Assembly (NCBI GenBank): GCA_030831605.1
Contig: JAURKU010000055.1
Location: forward strand, 1 to 39,042
Reading direction: 5' to 3'
DNA from: Rhodoluna sp.
GTDB taxonomy: Bacteria > Actinomycetota > Actinomycetes > Actinomycetales > Microbacteriaceae
DNA length: 39,042 bases
Below the pieces are notes generated by a model. The model saw only the letters and a program-made list of their open reading frames with translations. It did not search any database and was not told the origin of the DNA. The position numbers and the translations under genes were made by a program. This document shows, piece by piece, positions 15,098-23,779 of this stretch. The stretch's first letter is position 1. Each line of letters opens with the position of its first letter.

Positions 15098-16179
15098 TTT
15101 CGGTGAAAAGCCAACTGAATTAACTGATCAATCAAGTCTGGGTAACTCAGACCACTTGCCTGCCAGCACTTTGGATACATCGATATCGGAGTAAAGCCTG
15201 GCATCAAATTCAGCTCATTCACAAAAAAACCATCTTTGGTTAGAAAGAAATCTGCGCGAGCTAGGCCAAAACAACCTAATGCTCTAAAAGCCTTAGCGGC
15301 TAGCTTTTGCATTTGCTCTAGTTCGCTAGAACTTAACTCAGCTGGGCAAATTAGTTCAGCAGCATCGGCGTCTCGATACTTGGCATCGAAATCATAAAAC
15401 TCCCCCGAACGAATGACAATCTCGCCGGCTACTGAAACTTTTGGCTGCTCAGACCCAATTACCGAAAGAACTGCACATTCAAGTTCTCTACCAACTAGCC
15501 CACGCTCAACAGTTACTTTGGAATCTTCATCGAAGGCAAGTTCTAAAGCCAAAGCAAAATCACTCATGTCTTTGACTTTAGAAACCCCTACTGAGGAACC
15601 TGCTCTAGCCGGCTTCACAAAAAGTGGCAGTGACCCGAGTGCTTTTATTTTTTCCAAATAAGTTTCTGGATCTGCTAGCCACTGCTCTCGATGGATAACA
15701 ACGTGCGGGGTTACTGGCAATCCAGCAGCCATAAACAGGGCCTTGGAAAATTCCTTATCCATTCCAGCGGCACTGGCAAAAACTCCATTACCAACATAAG
15801 GCAAGCCGATTAGTTCAATAAAGCCCTGAATGGTCCCATCTTCCCCGTTTGGTCCATGCAGCACTGGGAAAACAACATCTACTTCACCAAGGGATGTTCT
15901 TTGACCAGCTCGCTCTAAAAAGAATTCTTTCGATCCAGCCTTTGGCCAAATTACCGTTTCACCAAAAAACTCAACTACCGGTAATTCACCATCGGTTAGT
16001 GCCCAATGCTTGGCATCATCAACCGCGGGAACAAAGACACCATCTCGGGTAATCCCGATAGGTAAAACCTCATACTTGTCTCTATCAATGGCTGATAGCA
16101 CGCCGCTAGCCGTCGCACAAGAAATGCTGTGTTCGCTGGAAGCTCCACCAAATAAAAGGGCAACTCTGGTCTTCGCCAC
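15094..16179 (-). CDS. ddl: D-alanine--D-alanine ligase
   Basis: A 361-residue ATP-grasp ligase that makes the D-Ala-D-Ala dipeptide for peptidoglycan. It begins KTRVALLFGGASSEHSIS, the classic Ddl N-terminus, with PVLHGPNGEDGTIQG, PLFVKPARAGSSVGVSK (ATP site), ARADFFLTKDG and NELNLMPGFTPISMYP near the C-terminus. The tyrosine near the end of that last motif is in the position seen in normal D-Ala-D-Ala ligases rather than D-Ala-D-Lac enzymes (family knowledge). The ATG overlaps the gpsA stop by one base, so the two are co-translated as the last genes of the leuC-to-ddl operon. Confidence 0.95.
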   Translation of the reverse strand: MAKTRVALLFGGASSEHSISCATASGVLSAIDRDKYEVLPIGITRDGVFVPAVDDAKHWALTDGELPVVEFFGETVIWPKAGSKEFFLERAGQRTSLGEVDVVFPVLHGPNGEDGTIQGFIELIGLPYVGNGVFASAAGMDKEFSKALFMAAGLPVTPHVVIHREQWLADPETYLEKIKALGSLPLFVKPARAGSSVGVSKVKDMSDFALALELAFDEDSKVTVERGLVGRELECAVLSVIGSEQPKVSVAGEIVIRSGEFYDFDAKYRDADAAELICPAELSSSELEQMQKLAAKAFRALGCFGLARADFFLTKDGFFVNELNLMPGFTPISMYPKCWQASGLSYPDLIDQLIQLAFHRN

Positions 16180-17180
16180 TATTCCGCCTCTGGAGAGTCG
16201 TTACCGCGGGTCAGGCTAGGTCCAATATCTTTCGGGCTCATCTTGCCCTCGATTACCAACTGGACCTGTTCAACAATCGGCATGGCAACGCCTTTAGCGG
16301 CAGCTAGCCGCAGCACCGGCGCTACCGAGGACAAACCTTCTGCAGTTTGGGATAACCGCTTTAGGACCTCGCGCTTTGAATAGCCCTTACCTAGCATTTC
16401 ACCAGCTTTATGATTTCGTGACAGTGGTGATTCCGAAGTTGCAATTAGATCTCCCAGACCTGCCAAACCAACCATAGTTTTCTTCTTAGCCCCGAAAGCA
16501 ACTGCAAATCTGGATATCTCCGCCAAACCGCGAGTCATGATTGATGCCTTGGTGTTTTGCCCGTAGCCGACACCGTTGACAATACCGATCGCAACAGCGA
16601 TTAGGTTTTTCAAAATTCCACCAAACTCGGTTCCGATTACATCCTTATTTGTGAAGGTGGTGAAGTAGGGGTTTGTTGAAGCAGAAGCAACCTTCTGGGC
16701 ATTTTCTTTTGAAGTGCAGGCGGCCACGCAGGCAGCTGGCTGCTCACTTGCAATTTCCAGGGATAGGTTCGGGCCGGAAACCACACATACCTGATCGGGA
16801 TCGAACCCGAGTACTTCAATAATTACCTCGCTCATACGAAGCCCCGAACCCTGCTCCACACCTTTCATCAGCGACACAATAATCGCATCCGGTTCAATTA
16901 GCTTTCCCCAGTCTTCTAAATTCGCTCTAAGGCTCTGTGATGGAACCGCGATATAAACCTGGCTGGCTGAAGACAACACTTCCTTGATATCACTCGAGGC
17001 AACTAGTTCCTTTGGCAGGTTGATGCCAGGGATGTAATCCCCGTTGCGGTGAGTGTTATTGATCTCTTCAGTTAACTCTTCTCTTCTAGACCAGAGCATC
17101 ACTTCATTACCAGCATCAACTAAAACCTTGGCGAAAGTGGTTCCCCAGGAACCAGCGCCGATCACTGCAATTTTTGCCAT
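16179..17180 (-). CDS. gpsA: NAD(P)+-dependent glycerol-3-phosphate dehydrogenase
   Basis: A 333-residue GpsA that reduces dihydroxyacetone phosphate to sn-glycerol 3-phosphate for phospholipid synthesis. The Rossmann motif VIGAGSWGTTFAKVL is at residues 5-19, VVSGPNLSLEIA in the middle, the catalytic-region motif GGILKNLIAVAIG follows, and LGDLIATSESPLSRNH is the substrate-binding signature. It lies between plsC and ddl, separated from plsC by three bases. Together gpsA and plsC give two consecutive early steps in phospholipid assembly. Confidence 0.95.
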   Translation of the reverse strand: MAKIAVIGAGSWGTTFAKVLVDAGNEVMLWSRREELTEEINNTHRNGDYIPGINLPKELVASSDIKEVLSSASQVYIAVPSQSLRANLEDWGKLIEPDAIIVSLMKGVEQGSGLRMSEVIIEVLGFDPDQVCVVSGPNLSLEIASEQPAACVAACTSKENAQKVASASTNPYFTTFTNKDVIGTEFGGILKNLIAVAIGIVNGVGYGQNTKASIMTRGLAEISRFAVAFGAKKKTMVGLAGLGDLIATSESPLSRNHKAGEMLGKGYSKREVLKRLSQTAEGLSSVAPVLRLAAAKGVAMPIVEQVQLVIEGKMSPKDIGPSLTRGNDSPEAE

Positions 17181-17183
17181 CGT

Positions 17184-18071
17184 CTAGCCCTTCCCCTTAT
17201 AACGAATTTTGCCAAATTTCACTTTGGCGTTGGCAGGTAGTGGGGCTAGCCCGAGGCTTGCCCGCCGCTCGTTTTCTGCCTTGATAATTAAAAACTTCTT
17301 GAAATTACCGTGATCTGGTAACCCATGTTCACTTGGTACAAACCTTTTACTTGGCGCTTTCTCACCACGAAGCTGTTCAACTAGTTTGGTTATCTCGTTC
17401 ATAACCCGCTCGGTAAGAAGCACAAGATCCTCGGTGGATGTCTTTTTATCTACATAAGCTGAGATATCTATTGGTTTACCGATGACGATATTCACCTTGT
17501 GCCAAGGCTTTGGCATGAGTTTTGAAGAGTAGGTTTCCATAACTTTTTCGGTTCCCCATTGCCCAACTGGAACAATCGGAACACCAGTTTCGATTGCTAA
17601 TCGAATTGCGCCGGTTCTTCCTCGCATCGGCCAAAGATCTGGATCGCGAGTAAGAGTCCCCTCAGGAAAGATTCCAATGACGTGGCCGGCCCGAAGAACT
17701 TTGTAGGCGGCTTCCATCGGATCGTTGTTTTTTCTTTGTCCACGAAAAACCGGAATTTGCCCGACAGCTAGTAGCACTGGCCCAACAATTGGAGTCTTGA
17801 ATAGGCCTTCTTTAGCTAAAAAGTGGGGTGCTCGATGCAATCGGAAATACATCATGTACGCAACGGCAAGTGCATCAACAGTGGTCACGTGATTAGCCGC
17901 AAGGACATAGCCGCCACTTTTTGGCAGGTTCTCCATCCCCGTGACTTTTACTTTATAAAGCAGTCTCACCCAGGGCCGAAGTATGACGGCCAAAACGCGC
18001 ATCTGCCAGGTTATTTCTCTGCCGGGTTTTAATTCCGGCATTTGAAGTGACTGCGATGATTTCTTAGCCAT
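17184..18071 (-). CDS. plsC: 1-acylglycerol-3-phosphate O-acyltransferase family protein
   Basis: A 295-residue acyltransferase of the PlsC family that adds the second acyl chain to lysophosphatidic acid. The HX4D catalytic motif is NHVTTVDA (His61, Asp66); the FPEGTLTRD and VPVGQWGTEK motifs follow. A hydrophobic segment near residues 20-40 could associate with the membrane. I chose the ATG at 18071 (MAKKSS), four bases after the murA stop, rather than an ATG ten codons upstream inside murA; both are possible. The C-terminal basic tail is longer than in E. coli PlsC. The gene is directly upstream of gpsA. Confidence 0.87.
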   Translation of the reverse strand: MAKKSSQSLQMPELKPGREITWQMRVLAVILRPWVRLLYKVKVTGMENLPKSGGYVLAANHVTTVDALAVAYMMYFRLHRAPHFLAKEGLFKTPIVGPVLLAVGQIPVFRGQRKNNDPMEAAYKVLRAGHVIGIFPEGTLTRDPDLWPMRGRTGAIRLAIETGVPIVPVGQWGTEKVMETYSSKLMPKPWHKVNIVIGKPIDISAYVDKKTSTEDLVLLTERVMNEITKLVEQLRGEKAPSKRFVPSEHGLPDHGNFKKFLIIKAENERRASLGLAPLPANAKVKFGKIRYKGKG

Positions 18072-18075
18072 CAGA

Positions 18076-19389
18076 TTATTCCGTATAACTAAATGAAGCA
18101 CCCAGGGCGGTTAATTTGTCGAGGAAGTGCTCATAGCCGCGCGAAATGAGCTGAACGTTTGTGACATTAGATCTTCCCTCTGCGGCAAGCGCTGCCACCA
18201 TGTGACTAAAACCGCCACGAAGATCGGGAACTCTAATATCTGCTCCCTTGAGCTTGGTTGGGCCTGAGATAACCGCAGAATGATAGAAGTTTCGCTGACC
18301 GAAGCGACATGGGTTACCACCGAGACATTCGCGGTAAATCTGAATCTGGGCTCCCATTTGATTTAGCGCTTCGGTGAAGCCAAAGCGGTTCTCGTAGACA
18401 GTTTCATGAACAATCGACAAGCCGGTTGCCTGAGTAAGAGCGACAACCAGTGGCTGTTGCCAGTCGGTCATAAAGCCGGGGTGAACATCAGTTTCAATAA
18501 CCACCGGTTGTAGTTCTCCACCAGGGTGGCTAAATCTGATGCCGTCATCTTCGATCTCGAAAGCGCCACCGATTTTGCGGAACACGTTTAGAAAGGCAGT
18601 CATCTCCAGTTGCCTGGCCCCGCCCACCATGATTTCACCACCGGTGGCTAGCGCTGCGGCCGCCCAGGAAGCCGCCTCGTTACGATCAAACAGCGCGCGG
18701 TGGGTATAGCCGTTGAGCGAGCTCACTCCCTCAATTCGAATCACTCGGTCGGTATCTACTGAGATAATCGCACCCATCTTCTGCAAAATAGCGATCAAAT
18801 CCATGATCTCTGGTTCAACTGCTGCGCCAGATAACTCAGTCAAGCCTTCGGCTTTAGTTGCCGTCAGCAAGACCTGCTCGGTAGCGCCAACGCTTGGATA
18901 AGGAAGAGAAATCTTGGCCCCTTTTAGACCTTCAGGGGCAGAAAGCCTCGTTCCGTTTGGAAGTTTCTCAATCACAGCACCAAAACTTCTCAACACATCA
19001 AAGTGATAATCCACCGGACGATCACCGATGTGACACCCTCCCAAATCAGGAATAAAGGCTTCGCCTAGTTGATGTAGGAGTGGACCACAGAACAAAATTG
19101 GGATACGCGAGGAACCGGCATGGGCATCGATATCAACCATGCGAGCTGACTTGACATTGGTTGGATCTAACTTCATAACACCTGAGTCATCAAAGTCGAT
19201 CTTCACACCATGCAGTTCAAGTAAGCGCTGAACAACTTCAACGTCACTAATCTTTGGAACATCTTTTAGAACGCTTGCGCTCTCGCCCAGAATCGCAGCA
19301 ACCATGGCTTTGGTGACTAAATTCTTTGCTCCGCGGACATCGACTCTACCAACTAGCGGTTTTCCACCGTCTACTGTTATCTGACTCAT
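18076..19389 (-). CDS. murA: UDP-N-acetylglucosamine 1-carboxyvinyltransferase
   Basis: A 437-residue MurA, the first committed enzyme of peptidoglycan synthesis, transferring enolpyruvate from PEP to UDP-GlcNAc. The fosfomycin-target loop contains Cys119 (DLGGCHIGDRPVD), so the enzyme should be the fosfomycin-sensitive Cys form. The N-terminal RGAKN motif has the substrate-binding Lys-Asn, and the protein has the repeated fold of EPSP-synthase relatives. It starts one base after the leuD stop with no gap, so a cell-wall enzyme is embedded in the leucine operon, an arrangement I consider unusual outside this lineage. It ends four bases before the plsC start. Confidence 0.95.
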   Translation of the reverse strand: MSQITVDGGKPLVGRVDVRGAKNLVTKAMVAAILGESASVLKDVPKISDVEVVQRLLELHGVKIDFDDSGVMKLDPTNVKSARMVDIDAHAGSSRIPILFCGPLLHQLGEAFIPDLGGCHIGDRPVDYHFDVLRSFGAVIEKLPNGTRLSAPEGLKGAKISLPYPSVGATEQVLLTATKAEGLTELSGAAVEPEIMDLIAILQKMGAIISVDTDRVIRIEGVSSLNGYTHRALFDRNEAASWAAAALATGGEIMVGGARQLEMTAFLNVFRKIGGAFEIEDDGIRFSHPGGELQPVVIETDVHPGFMTDWQQPLVVALTQATGLSIVHETVYENRFGFTEALNQMGAQIQIYRECLGGNPCRFGQRNFYHSAVISGPTKLKGADIRVPDLRGGFSHMVAALAAEGRSNVTNVQLISRGYEHFLDKLTALGASFSYTE

Positions 19390-19989
19390 CTAGTTCCTCG
19401 CTGGTAGTGTCTTCGGCATCCAAGCTGGACGTCGTTTTTCAAATTCATCGATCGCTGATTGGTGAGTCAGCGTGAGCGCAATGTCATCCAAGCCTTCCAA
19501 TAAACGCCACCTCGTGTATTCGTCAATCTCAAAACTAACCGAGATATCTTTTAACCTAGCGACCTTGGTAGTAAGGTCCACGGTGATTTCAACACCAGGA
19601 TTTTCCTCAATTGCCCGCCAGAGTAGTTCTGTTTCAGCTTCGGTGATTTGCCCAGTAACAAGCCCCTGTTTACCTGCATTTCCGCGAAAAATGTCGGCAA
19701 ACTTAGCTGAGAGCACGACTCTAAAACCATAATCCCGCAACGCCCATACCGCATGCTCTCTAGAGGAGCCCGTGCCAAAATCAGGGCCAGCAACTAGCAC
19801 CTCACCTTTAGCGTAAGGAGCTTGGTTTAGCACAAACTCCGGATCATTTCGCCAAGAGGCAAATAAGGCATCTTCAAAACCTGATTTGGTAATTCTCTTT
19901 AGATAAACGGCAGGAATAATCTGATCGGTATCAACATTTGATCTTCTAAGTGGAACCGCGACCCCGGTGAAAGTGCTGAATTTTTCCAT
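19390..19989 (-). CDS. leuD: 3-isopropylmalate dehydratase small subunit
   Basis: A 199-residue small subunit of isopropylmalate isomerase. The conserved [16 protein letters not shown] is near the N-terminus and the swivelling-domain signature [17 protein letters not shown] is in the middle. With LeuC it isomerises 2-isopropylmalate to 3-isopropylmalate in leucine synthesis. The ATG overlaps the leuC stop by one base and the stop abuts murA. The length is as expected for bacterial LeuD. Confidence 0.96.
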   Translation of the reverse strand: MEKFSTFTGVAVPLRRSNVDTDQIIPAVYLKRITKSGFEDALFASWRNDPEFVLNQAPYAKGEVLVAGPDFGTGSSREHAVWALRDYGFRVVLSAKFADIFRGNAGKQGLVTGQITEAETELLWRAIEENPGVEITVDLTTKVARLKDISVSFEIDEYTRWRLLEGLDDIALTLTHQSAIDEFEKRRPAWMPKTLPARN

Positions 19990-21407
19990 CAGTTCTCTCC
20001 TAAATCTGCTGGGGCGGAGAGAGTCCCGCGAATTGCGGTAGCCGCTGCTACCAAAGGCGAAACTAAATGTGTCCTAGCGCCTTTACCCTGGCGTCCTTCA
20101 AAGTTACGGTTTGAAGTTGACGCTGCACGCTCGCCTGGGGATAGTTGATCCGGATTCATACCCAGACACATTGAGCAACCGGCGAAGCGCCATTCAGCCC
20201 CAAAATCTTTGAAGATCTTATCCAAACCTTCTTTTTCGGCTTGAACCCTCACCTTCTGCGACCCTGGTACCACCATCATTCGAATGTTGTCTGCTTTTTT
20301 CTTTCCTTGAATAATCTTTGCAGCAGCCCGAAGATCTTCAATTCTCGAATTAGTGCAAGAACCCAGAAATACAGTGTCGACTTTGATATCTTTCATTTTG
20401 ATTCCAGGTCTTAGATCCATGTACTCCAGTGCCCTTATTGCTGCAGCACGTTCGTTGGCATCACTAAAACTATCCGGATCCGGCACAACATCATTTAGTG
20501 ATACACCTTGGCCCGGATTTGTCCCCCAAGTTACAAACGGATCTAATGCTGAGGCATCTAAAAAGACTTCTTTATCAAAAACAGCATTCTCATCAGTGAC
20601 TAGAGTCTTCCAATACTGAACTGCCTCATCCCAGTTATTCCCGGTTGGTGCATGCGGCCTGGATTTCAAATAAGCAAAAGTTGTCTCATCAGGTGCGACC
20701 ATGCCAGCTCTTGCTCCGGCCTCAATCGACATGTTGCAGATTGTCATTCTGCCTTCCATCGAAAGCGATCGGATAGCGCTGCCTCGGTATTCCAGAACAT
20801 AGCCCTGGCCACCACCGGTACCGATCTGGGCAATTACGGCAAGGATGATATCTTTTGCAGTAACCCCTTCGCGAAGCGTTCCCTCGACATTTATCGCCAT
20901 GGTCTTAAATGGAGCCAGAGGCAAGGTTTGGGTAGCTAGAACGTGCTCCACTTCACTGGTGCCAATACCCATGGCTAAGGCACCAAATGCTCCATGGGTA
21001 GAAGTGTGTGAATCGCCACAAACCACGGTGATCCCAGGCATAGTTAGGCCAAGTTGCGGGCCGACTACGTGGACAATGCCCTGGTCGATATCCCCCAGGG
21101 AATGAATTCTGATGCCAAACTCTTTGGCGTTTTTCCTCAGTGCCTCAATCTGAGTCCTACTGGTTGGATCAGCGATTGGCTTGTCGATATCGATGGTTGG
21201 GGTGTTGTGATCTTCGGTAGCTATGGTCAAATCTGGTCTTCTAACCTGACGGCCGGCCAATCTCAATCCATCAAAAGCCTGAGGGCTGGTAACCTCATGG
21301 ACCAGATGCAGGTCGATATAGAGCAAATCAGGTGCGCCAGACTCACCCTTGACCACCAGGTGGTCTTGCCAAATCTTTTCGGCAAGGGTTAGGGGTTTTT
21401 CGGCCAT
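19989..21407 (-). CDS. leuC: 3-isopropylmalate dehydratase large subunit
   Basis: A 472-residue aconitase-family protein. Its [4Fe-4S] cluster cysteines lie in [13 protein letters not shown] and in [25 protein letters not shown] and [13 protein letters not shown] are other landmarks. It is the first gene of the leftward operon leuC-leuD-murA-plsC-gpsA-ddl. Its 62-base upstream gap is shared with an MFS transporter gene on the other strand and contains a perfect 7-bp palindrome at 21426-21440 that probably binds a regulator. In many actinobacteria an IclR-type regulator gene (LtbR/NdgR) occupies the divergent position; here it is replaced by the transporter. Confidence 0.96.
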   Translation of the reverse strand: MAEKPLTLAEKIWQDHLVVKGESGAPDLLYIDLHLVHEVTSPQAFDGLRLAGRQVRRPDLTIATEDHNTPTIDIDKPIADPTSRTQIEALRKNAKEFGIRIHSLGDIDQGIVHVVGPQLGLTMPGITVVCGDSHTSTHGAFGALAMGIGTSEVEHVLATQTLPLAPFKTMAINVEGTLREGVTAKDIILAVIAQIGTGGGQGYVLEYRGSAIRSLSMEGRMTICNMSIEAGARAGMVAPDETTFAYLKSRPHAPTGNNWDEAVQYWKTLVTDENAVFDKEVFLDASALDPFVTWGTNPGQGVSLNDVVPDPDSFSDANERAAAIRALEYMDLRPGIKMKDIKVDTVFLGSCTNSRIEDLRAAAKIIQGKKKADNIRMMVVPGSQKVRVQAEKEGLDKIFKDFGAEWRFAGCSMCLGMNPDQLSPGERAASTSNRNFEGRQGKGARTHLVSPLVAAATAIRGTLSAPADLGEN

Positions 21408-21425
21408 CTTTGGACACCTAATAAA

Positions 21426-21440
21426 TGAGGTTGAACCTCA
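21426..21440. promoter_or_regulatory. palindromic operator between leuC and the MFS gene
   Basis: A perfect inverted repeat, TGAGGTT-G-AACCTCA, with 7-bp arms and a one-base spacer. It lies 19-33 bases upstream of the leuC start and, relative to the predicted leaderless start of the transporter at 21470, covers about -44 to -30. A dimeric regulator bound here could control both genes. The identity of the regulator is not visible. Confidence 0.55.
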
Positions 21441-21457
21441 AGTTTACCAGCGTGGCG

Positions 21458-21463
21458 TAGATT
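21458..21463 (+). promoter_or_regulatory. -10 element for the leaderless MFS gene
   Basis: TAGATT ends six bases before the GTG start at 21470. Confidence 0.45.
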
Positions 21464-21469
21464 GGCAGG

Positions 21470-22720
21470 GTGAGCAATATTGAGCAAATTCACCGCCGAA
21501 CCATCAGGGTTTTGGCCCTTGGCCAGGTTTTAGGCGGATTTGGACTAGGTTCGGTGCTCTCAATTGGCTCCCTTTTAGCCCGCGATCTCAGTGGAACCGA
21601 GGCCTGGGCTGGTGCCGCAGCCACATTTAGCACTCTGGGCGCTGCCGTTTGGGCTATTCCGCTCTCCCGGCTTGCCTATGCCAAGGGCCGTCGACCGGCT
21701 TTGGCAATTGGCGCCGCTTTTGCCATCAGTGGCGCGATGTTGGTTATATTGGCGGCAACAATCAGGTTCTTCCCCCTGCTGCTTCTGGCTATTTTCCTAT
21801 TAGGTGCTGGCTCGGCCACTGGCTTGCAAGCTAGATTTGCCGCTACCGATATCCCGATAACCGGTCGCACCGGAAGATCTATCGGCTTGGTGGTTTGGGC
21901 AACTACCGTTGGAGCAGTGACCGGACCAAACCTCTTCGGTCCGGGTGAAGCCCTTGGAAACTTTCTAGGTTTGCCCTCGCTCACCGGACCATTTCTATTC
22001 ACTGTTGCCGCACAGATTTTGTCTACCTCGGTTTTCTGGTTTGGACTAAAGCCAGATCCACTGAAATACGCACAGCAGATTCAAGTAGATGCCGGATTAC
22101 CCAAGCACAAGATTTCTTTGAAGTCTGCCTTGTCCACATTGAAGCAAAATGCTCTCGCTCGGTATGCCGTGATAAGCATCGCACTATCTCATATGGTGAT
22201 GGTTTCAGTAATGAGCATGACACCGGTACACATGCAAAATCTCGGCTACGACATCGTAGTTGTTGGGTTCACCATTAGCCTTCACATTGCCGGCATGTAT
22301 GCGCTGTCCCCAGTGATGGGAATTGTTGCTGACAAAGTTGGCAAGATCCCGATGATCGTAATTGGGCAGTTAACCTTCCTAGCGGCACTATCTACAGCCG
22401 GATTCGGACAAGACAACCGCTGGATGGTAACCATCGGCCTTACTCTGTTGGGGCTTGGCTGGTCAGCGGCAACTGTAGCCGGTTCAGCACTGCTATCTTC
22501 TTCACTACCGGCGGATGAAAAAACCAACGTTCAAGGTGTTAGCGATTCCCTGATGAATTTATCCGGGGCAACCGGTGGAGCGGTAGCCGGAAGCATCCTG
22601 ACTGCAGTAGCATTTGCTGGATTGAACTTATTTGCGCTGATACCGGTTATTACAATCGCTCTTTTGTCGGTAACTCTAGGTCGTAAATCTAACGCAGCTC
22701 AAGCAGCTGCTGCCAAGTAG
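21470..22720 (+). CDS. MFS transporter
   Basis: A 416-residue major facilitator with about twelve hydrophobic helices and a longer cytoplasmic loop near residues 195-220 (QIQVDAGLPKHKISLKS). The RLAYAKGRRPAL loop between helices 2 and 3 corresponds to the MFS signature (Gly-x-x-x-Asp-Arg-x-Gly-Arg-Arg region), although the usual Asp is replaced. The substrate cannot be read. Its divergent position with leuC and the shared palindrome suggest a link to leucine or branched-chain metabolism, possibly export (inference). The start is GTG with an apparent leaderless promoter. The 3' end overlaps the convergent kinase gene by 32 bases. Confidence 0.82.
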   Translation: MSNIEQIHRRTIRVLALGQVLGGFGLGSVLSIGSLLARDLSGTEAWAGAAATFSTLGAAVWAIPLSRLAYAKGRRPALAIGAAFAISGAMLVILAATIRFFPLLLLAIFLLGAGSATGLQARFAATDIPITGRTGRSIGLVVWATTVGAVTGPNLFGPGEALGNFLGLPSLTGPFLFTVAAQILSTSVFWFGLKPDPLKYAQQIQVDAGLPKHKISLKSALSTLKQNALARYAVISIALSHMVMVSVMSMTPVHMQNLGYDIVVVGFTISLHIAGMYALSPVMGIVADKVGKIPMIVIGQLTFLAALSTAGFGQDNRWMVTIGLTLLGLGWSAATVAGSALLSSSLPADEKTNVQGVSDSLMNLSGATGGAVAGSILTAVAFAGLNLFALIPVITIALLSVTLGRKSNAAQAAAAK

Positions 22721-23588
22721 GGCCGCTGCAGCCACCTTCTAGCTGAATCGAAAATTCAGCTGCGCGGCAGGCCAATTCGAGCGATTCCTGAGCTGAGTTG
22801 CCAGCTGCTAAGGCTGCCAGAAAAGCACCAGTGTGAACATCCCCCGCCCCATTGGTATCAACTACCGGAACTTTTCGTCCTGGTGCATTTGCGACCAGTT
22901 GACCGCCATGATGAAGCTCGGCTCCTTCAGCACCCTTGCGAAGTAGTAACCATACCTCTGGTGAGAGATACGAACGAAGCTTTTCAAATTCACTTTGATT
23001 GCAGGAAATCAAGGTTGCGTTTTTACCCAACCAGGTCAAGAATTGTTCCGATAACTCAGCGGTGGTTGGCCCTGGGTCAAAGACAATCTTGCTGTTGATT
23101 CTCCCTGAGTCAAATAATTGCTGAAAAGCAGTTCGAGAGGTTGGATAGACAAGTTCGTAGCCGTAAATTACCAGCCAACTCTCCGCTGAGTAGTCGTACT
23201 GTTCTAGCTCACGAATATCCCTAAGCCCTTCGGCTCCACTCTGGGTTACGAAACTGCGCTGACCGTTCGGCTCTACAAATGTCATACACAATCCGCTGTC
23301 ACCGCTCGAATAATCCTCGATTGCCTCGATTTCAACGTTTTCTCTTCGCATAGCCTCACGAATCTGATCGGCTCGAGGCCCGTGGCCAAGCGGGGTGCTG
23401 TGAATTGCTTTTAGCCCAAGTCGGCTAACTGTGGCTTCTAGATTCAACGCTCCGCCGACCTGATTGAAGGTTTTGGTGGCAAGCACATCGCCCCCAGGAG
23501 TTGGTAGGTGAGGGACGAAGCAGACCTGATCGATTAGTCCACTGGCTAAAGAGCGGACAAACTGCGGTTGAAATTCGGTTAGCTGCAT
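22689..23588 (-). CDS. PfkB-family carbohydrate kinase
   Basis: A 299-residue ribokinase/PfkB-family sugar or nucleoside kinase. The N-terminal glycine motif is NQVGGALNLEATVSRLG, and the C-terminal signature DTNGAGDVHTGAFLAAL contains the catalytic Asp and the anion hole; the family usually has Thr or Ser where this protein has Asn in DTNGAGD. The substrate is unknown; no other sugar genes are adjacent. It overlaps the convergent MFS gene by 32 bases. A TAGGGT box seven bases ahead of the ATG points to a leaderless transcript. The tRNA-Glu terminator lies just upstream, so this gene has its own promoter. Confidence 0.82.
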   Translation of the reverse strand: MQLTEFQPQFVRSLASGLIDQVCFVPHLPTPGGDVLATKTFNQVGGALNLEATVSRLGLKAIHSTPLGHGPRADQIREAMRRENVEIEAIEDYSSGDSGLCMTFVEPNGQRSFVTQSGAEGLRDIRELEQYDYSAESWLVIYGYELVYPTSRTAFQQLFDSGRINSKIVFDPGPTTAELSEQFLTWLGKNATLISCNQSEFEKLRSYLSPEVWLLLRKGAEGAELHHGGQLVANAPGRKVPVVDTNGAGDVHTGAFLAALAAGNSAQESLELACRAAEFSIQLEGGCSGPTWQQLLELR

Positions 23589-23595
23589 CAGTTAA

Positions 23596-23601
23596 ACCCT
23601 A
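23596..23601 (-). promoter_or_regulatory. -10 element for leaderless PfkB-family kinase
   Basis: TAGGGT on the minus strand ends seven bases before the ATG at 23588. It sits immediately downstream of the tRNA-Glu terminator. Confidence 0.45.
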
Positions 23602-23618
23602 GCCTGTGTCCTAAAAAT

Positions 23619-23647
23619 AATTCCGCCAAGCATTTGCCGGCGGAATT
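23619..23647 (-). terminator. rho-independent terminator of tRNA-Glu
   Basis: A perfect 9-bp stem (AATTCCGCC with GGCGGAATT) and an 11-base loop, followed on the minus strand by ATTTTTAGG. The stem begins at the last A of the encoded CCA, so termination is very close to the mature tRNA end. Confidence 0.85.
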
Positions 23648-23722
23648 GGTGACCCCAGCGGGATTTGAACCCGCGCTACTGCCGTGAGAGGGCAGCGTCC
23701 TAGGCCGCTAAACGATGGGGCC
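23647..23722 (-). tRNA. tRNA-Glu (anticodon CUC)
   Basis: A cloverleaf on the minus strand: the acceptor stem GGCCCCA pairs with TGGGGTC (one G-U), the anticodon stem CTGCC/GGCAG encloses loop CTCTCAC with anticodon CTC, and the T arm is GCGGG-TTCAAAT-CCCGC. Discriminator A is followed by an encoded CCA. It reads GAG codons. It lies between the lipid-kinase and PfkB genes, has its own promoter and terminator, and is near tRNA-Gln and gltX, the enzyme that charges it. Confidence 0.97.
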
Positions 23723-23739
23723 GTCAAAGCAACCTCTCT

Positions 23740-23745
23740 ATTATG
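23740..23745 (-). promoter_or_regulatory. candidate -10 for tRNA-Glu
   Basis: CATAAT on the minus strand lies 17 bases ahead of the tRNA 5' end, with a weak -35-like TGGTTC 17 bases farther upstream. It is the best match in the gap between the lipid-kinase gene and the tRNA. Confidence 0.35.
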
Positions 23746-23779
23746 CCAGAGCCGGAGGGTTTGAACCAGCCCCAGAGTC

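Noticed and set aside
15087-15112. Inverted repeat TTGGCT...AGCCAA at the DUF3515/ddl junction, considered as a bidirectional terminator
   Set aside because: The stem is only six base pairs with a long loop and no T tract in either direction, and it lies inside coding sequence on both sides.
21591-21834. Additional plus-strand open frames inside the MFS gene
   Set aside because: They are in a different frame of a clear membrane-protein gene and have no independent support.
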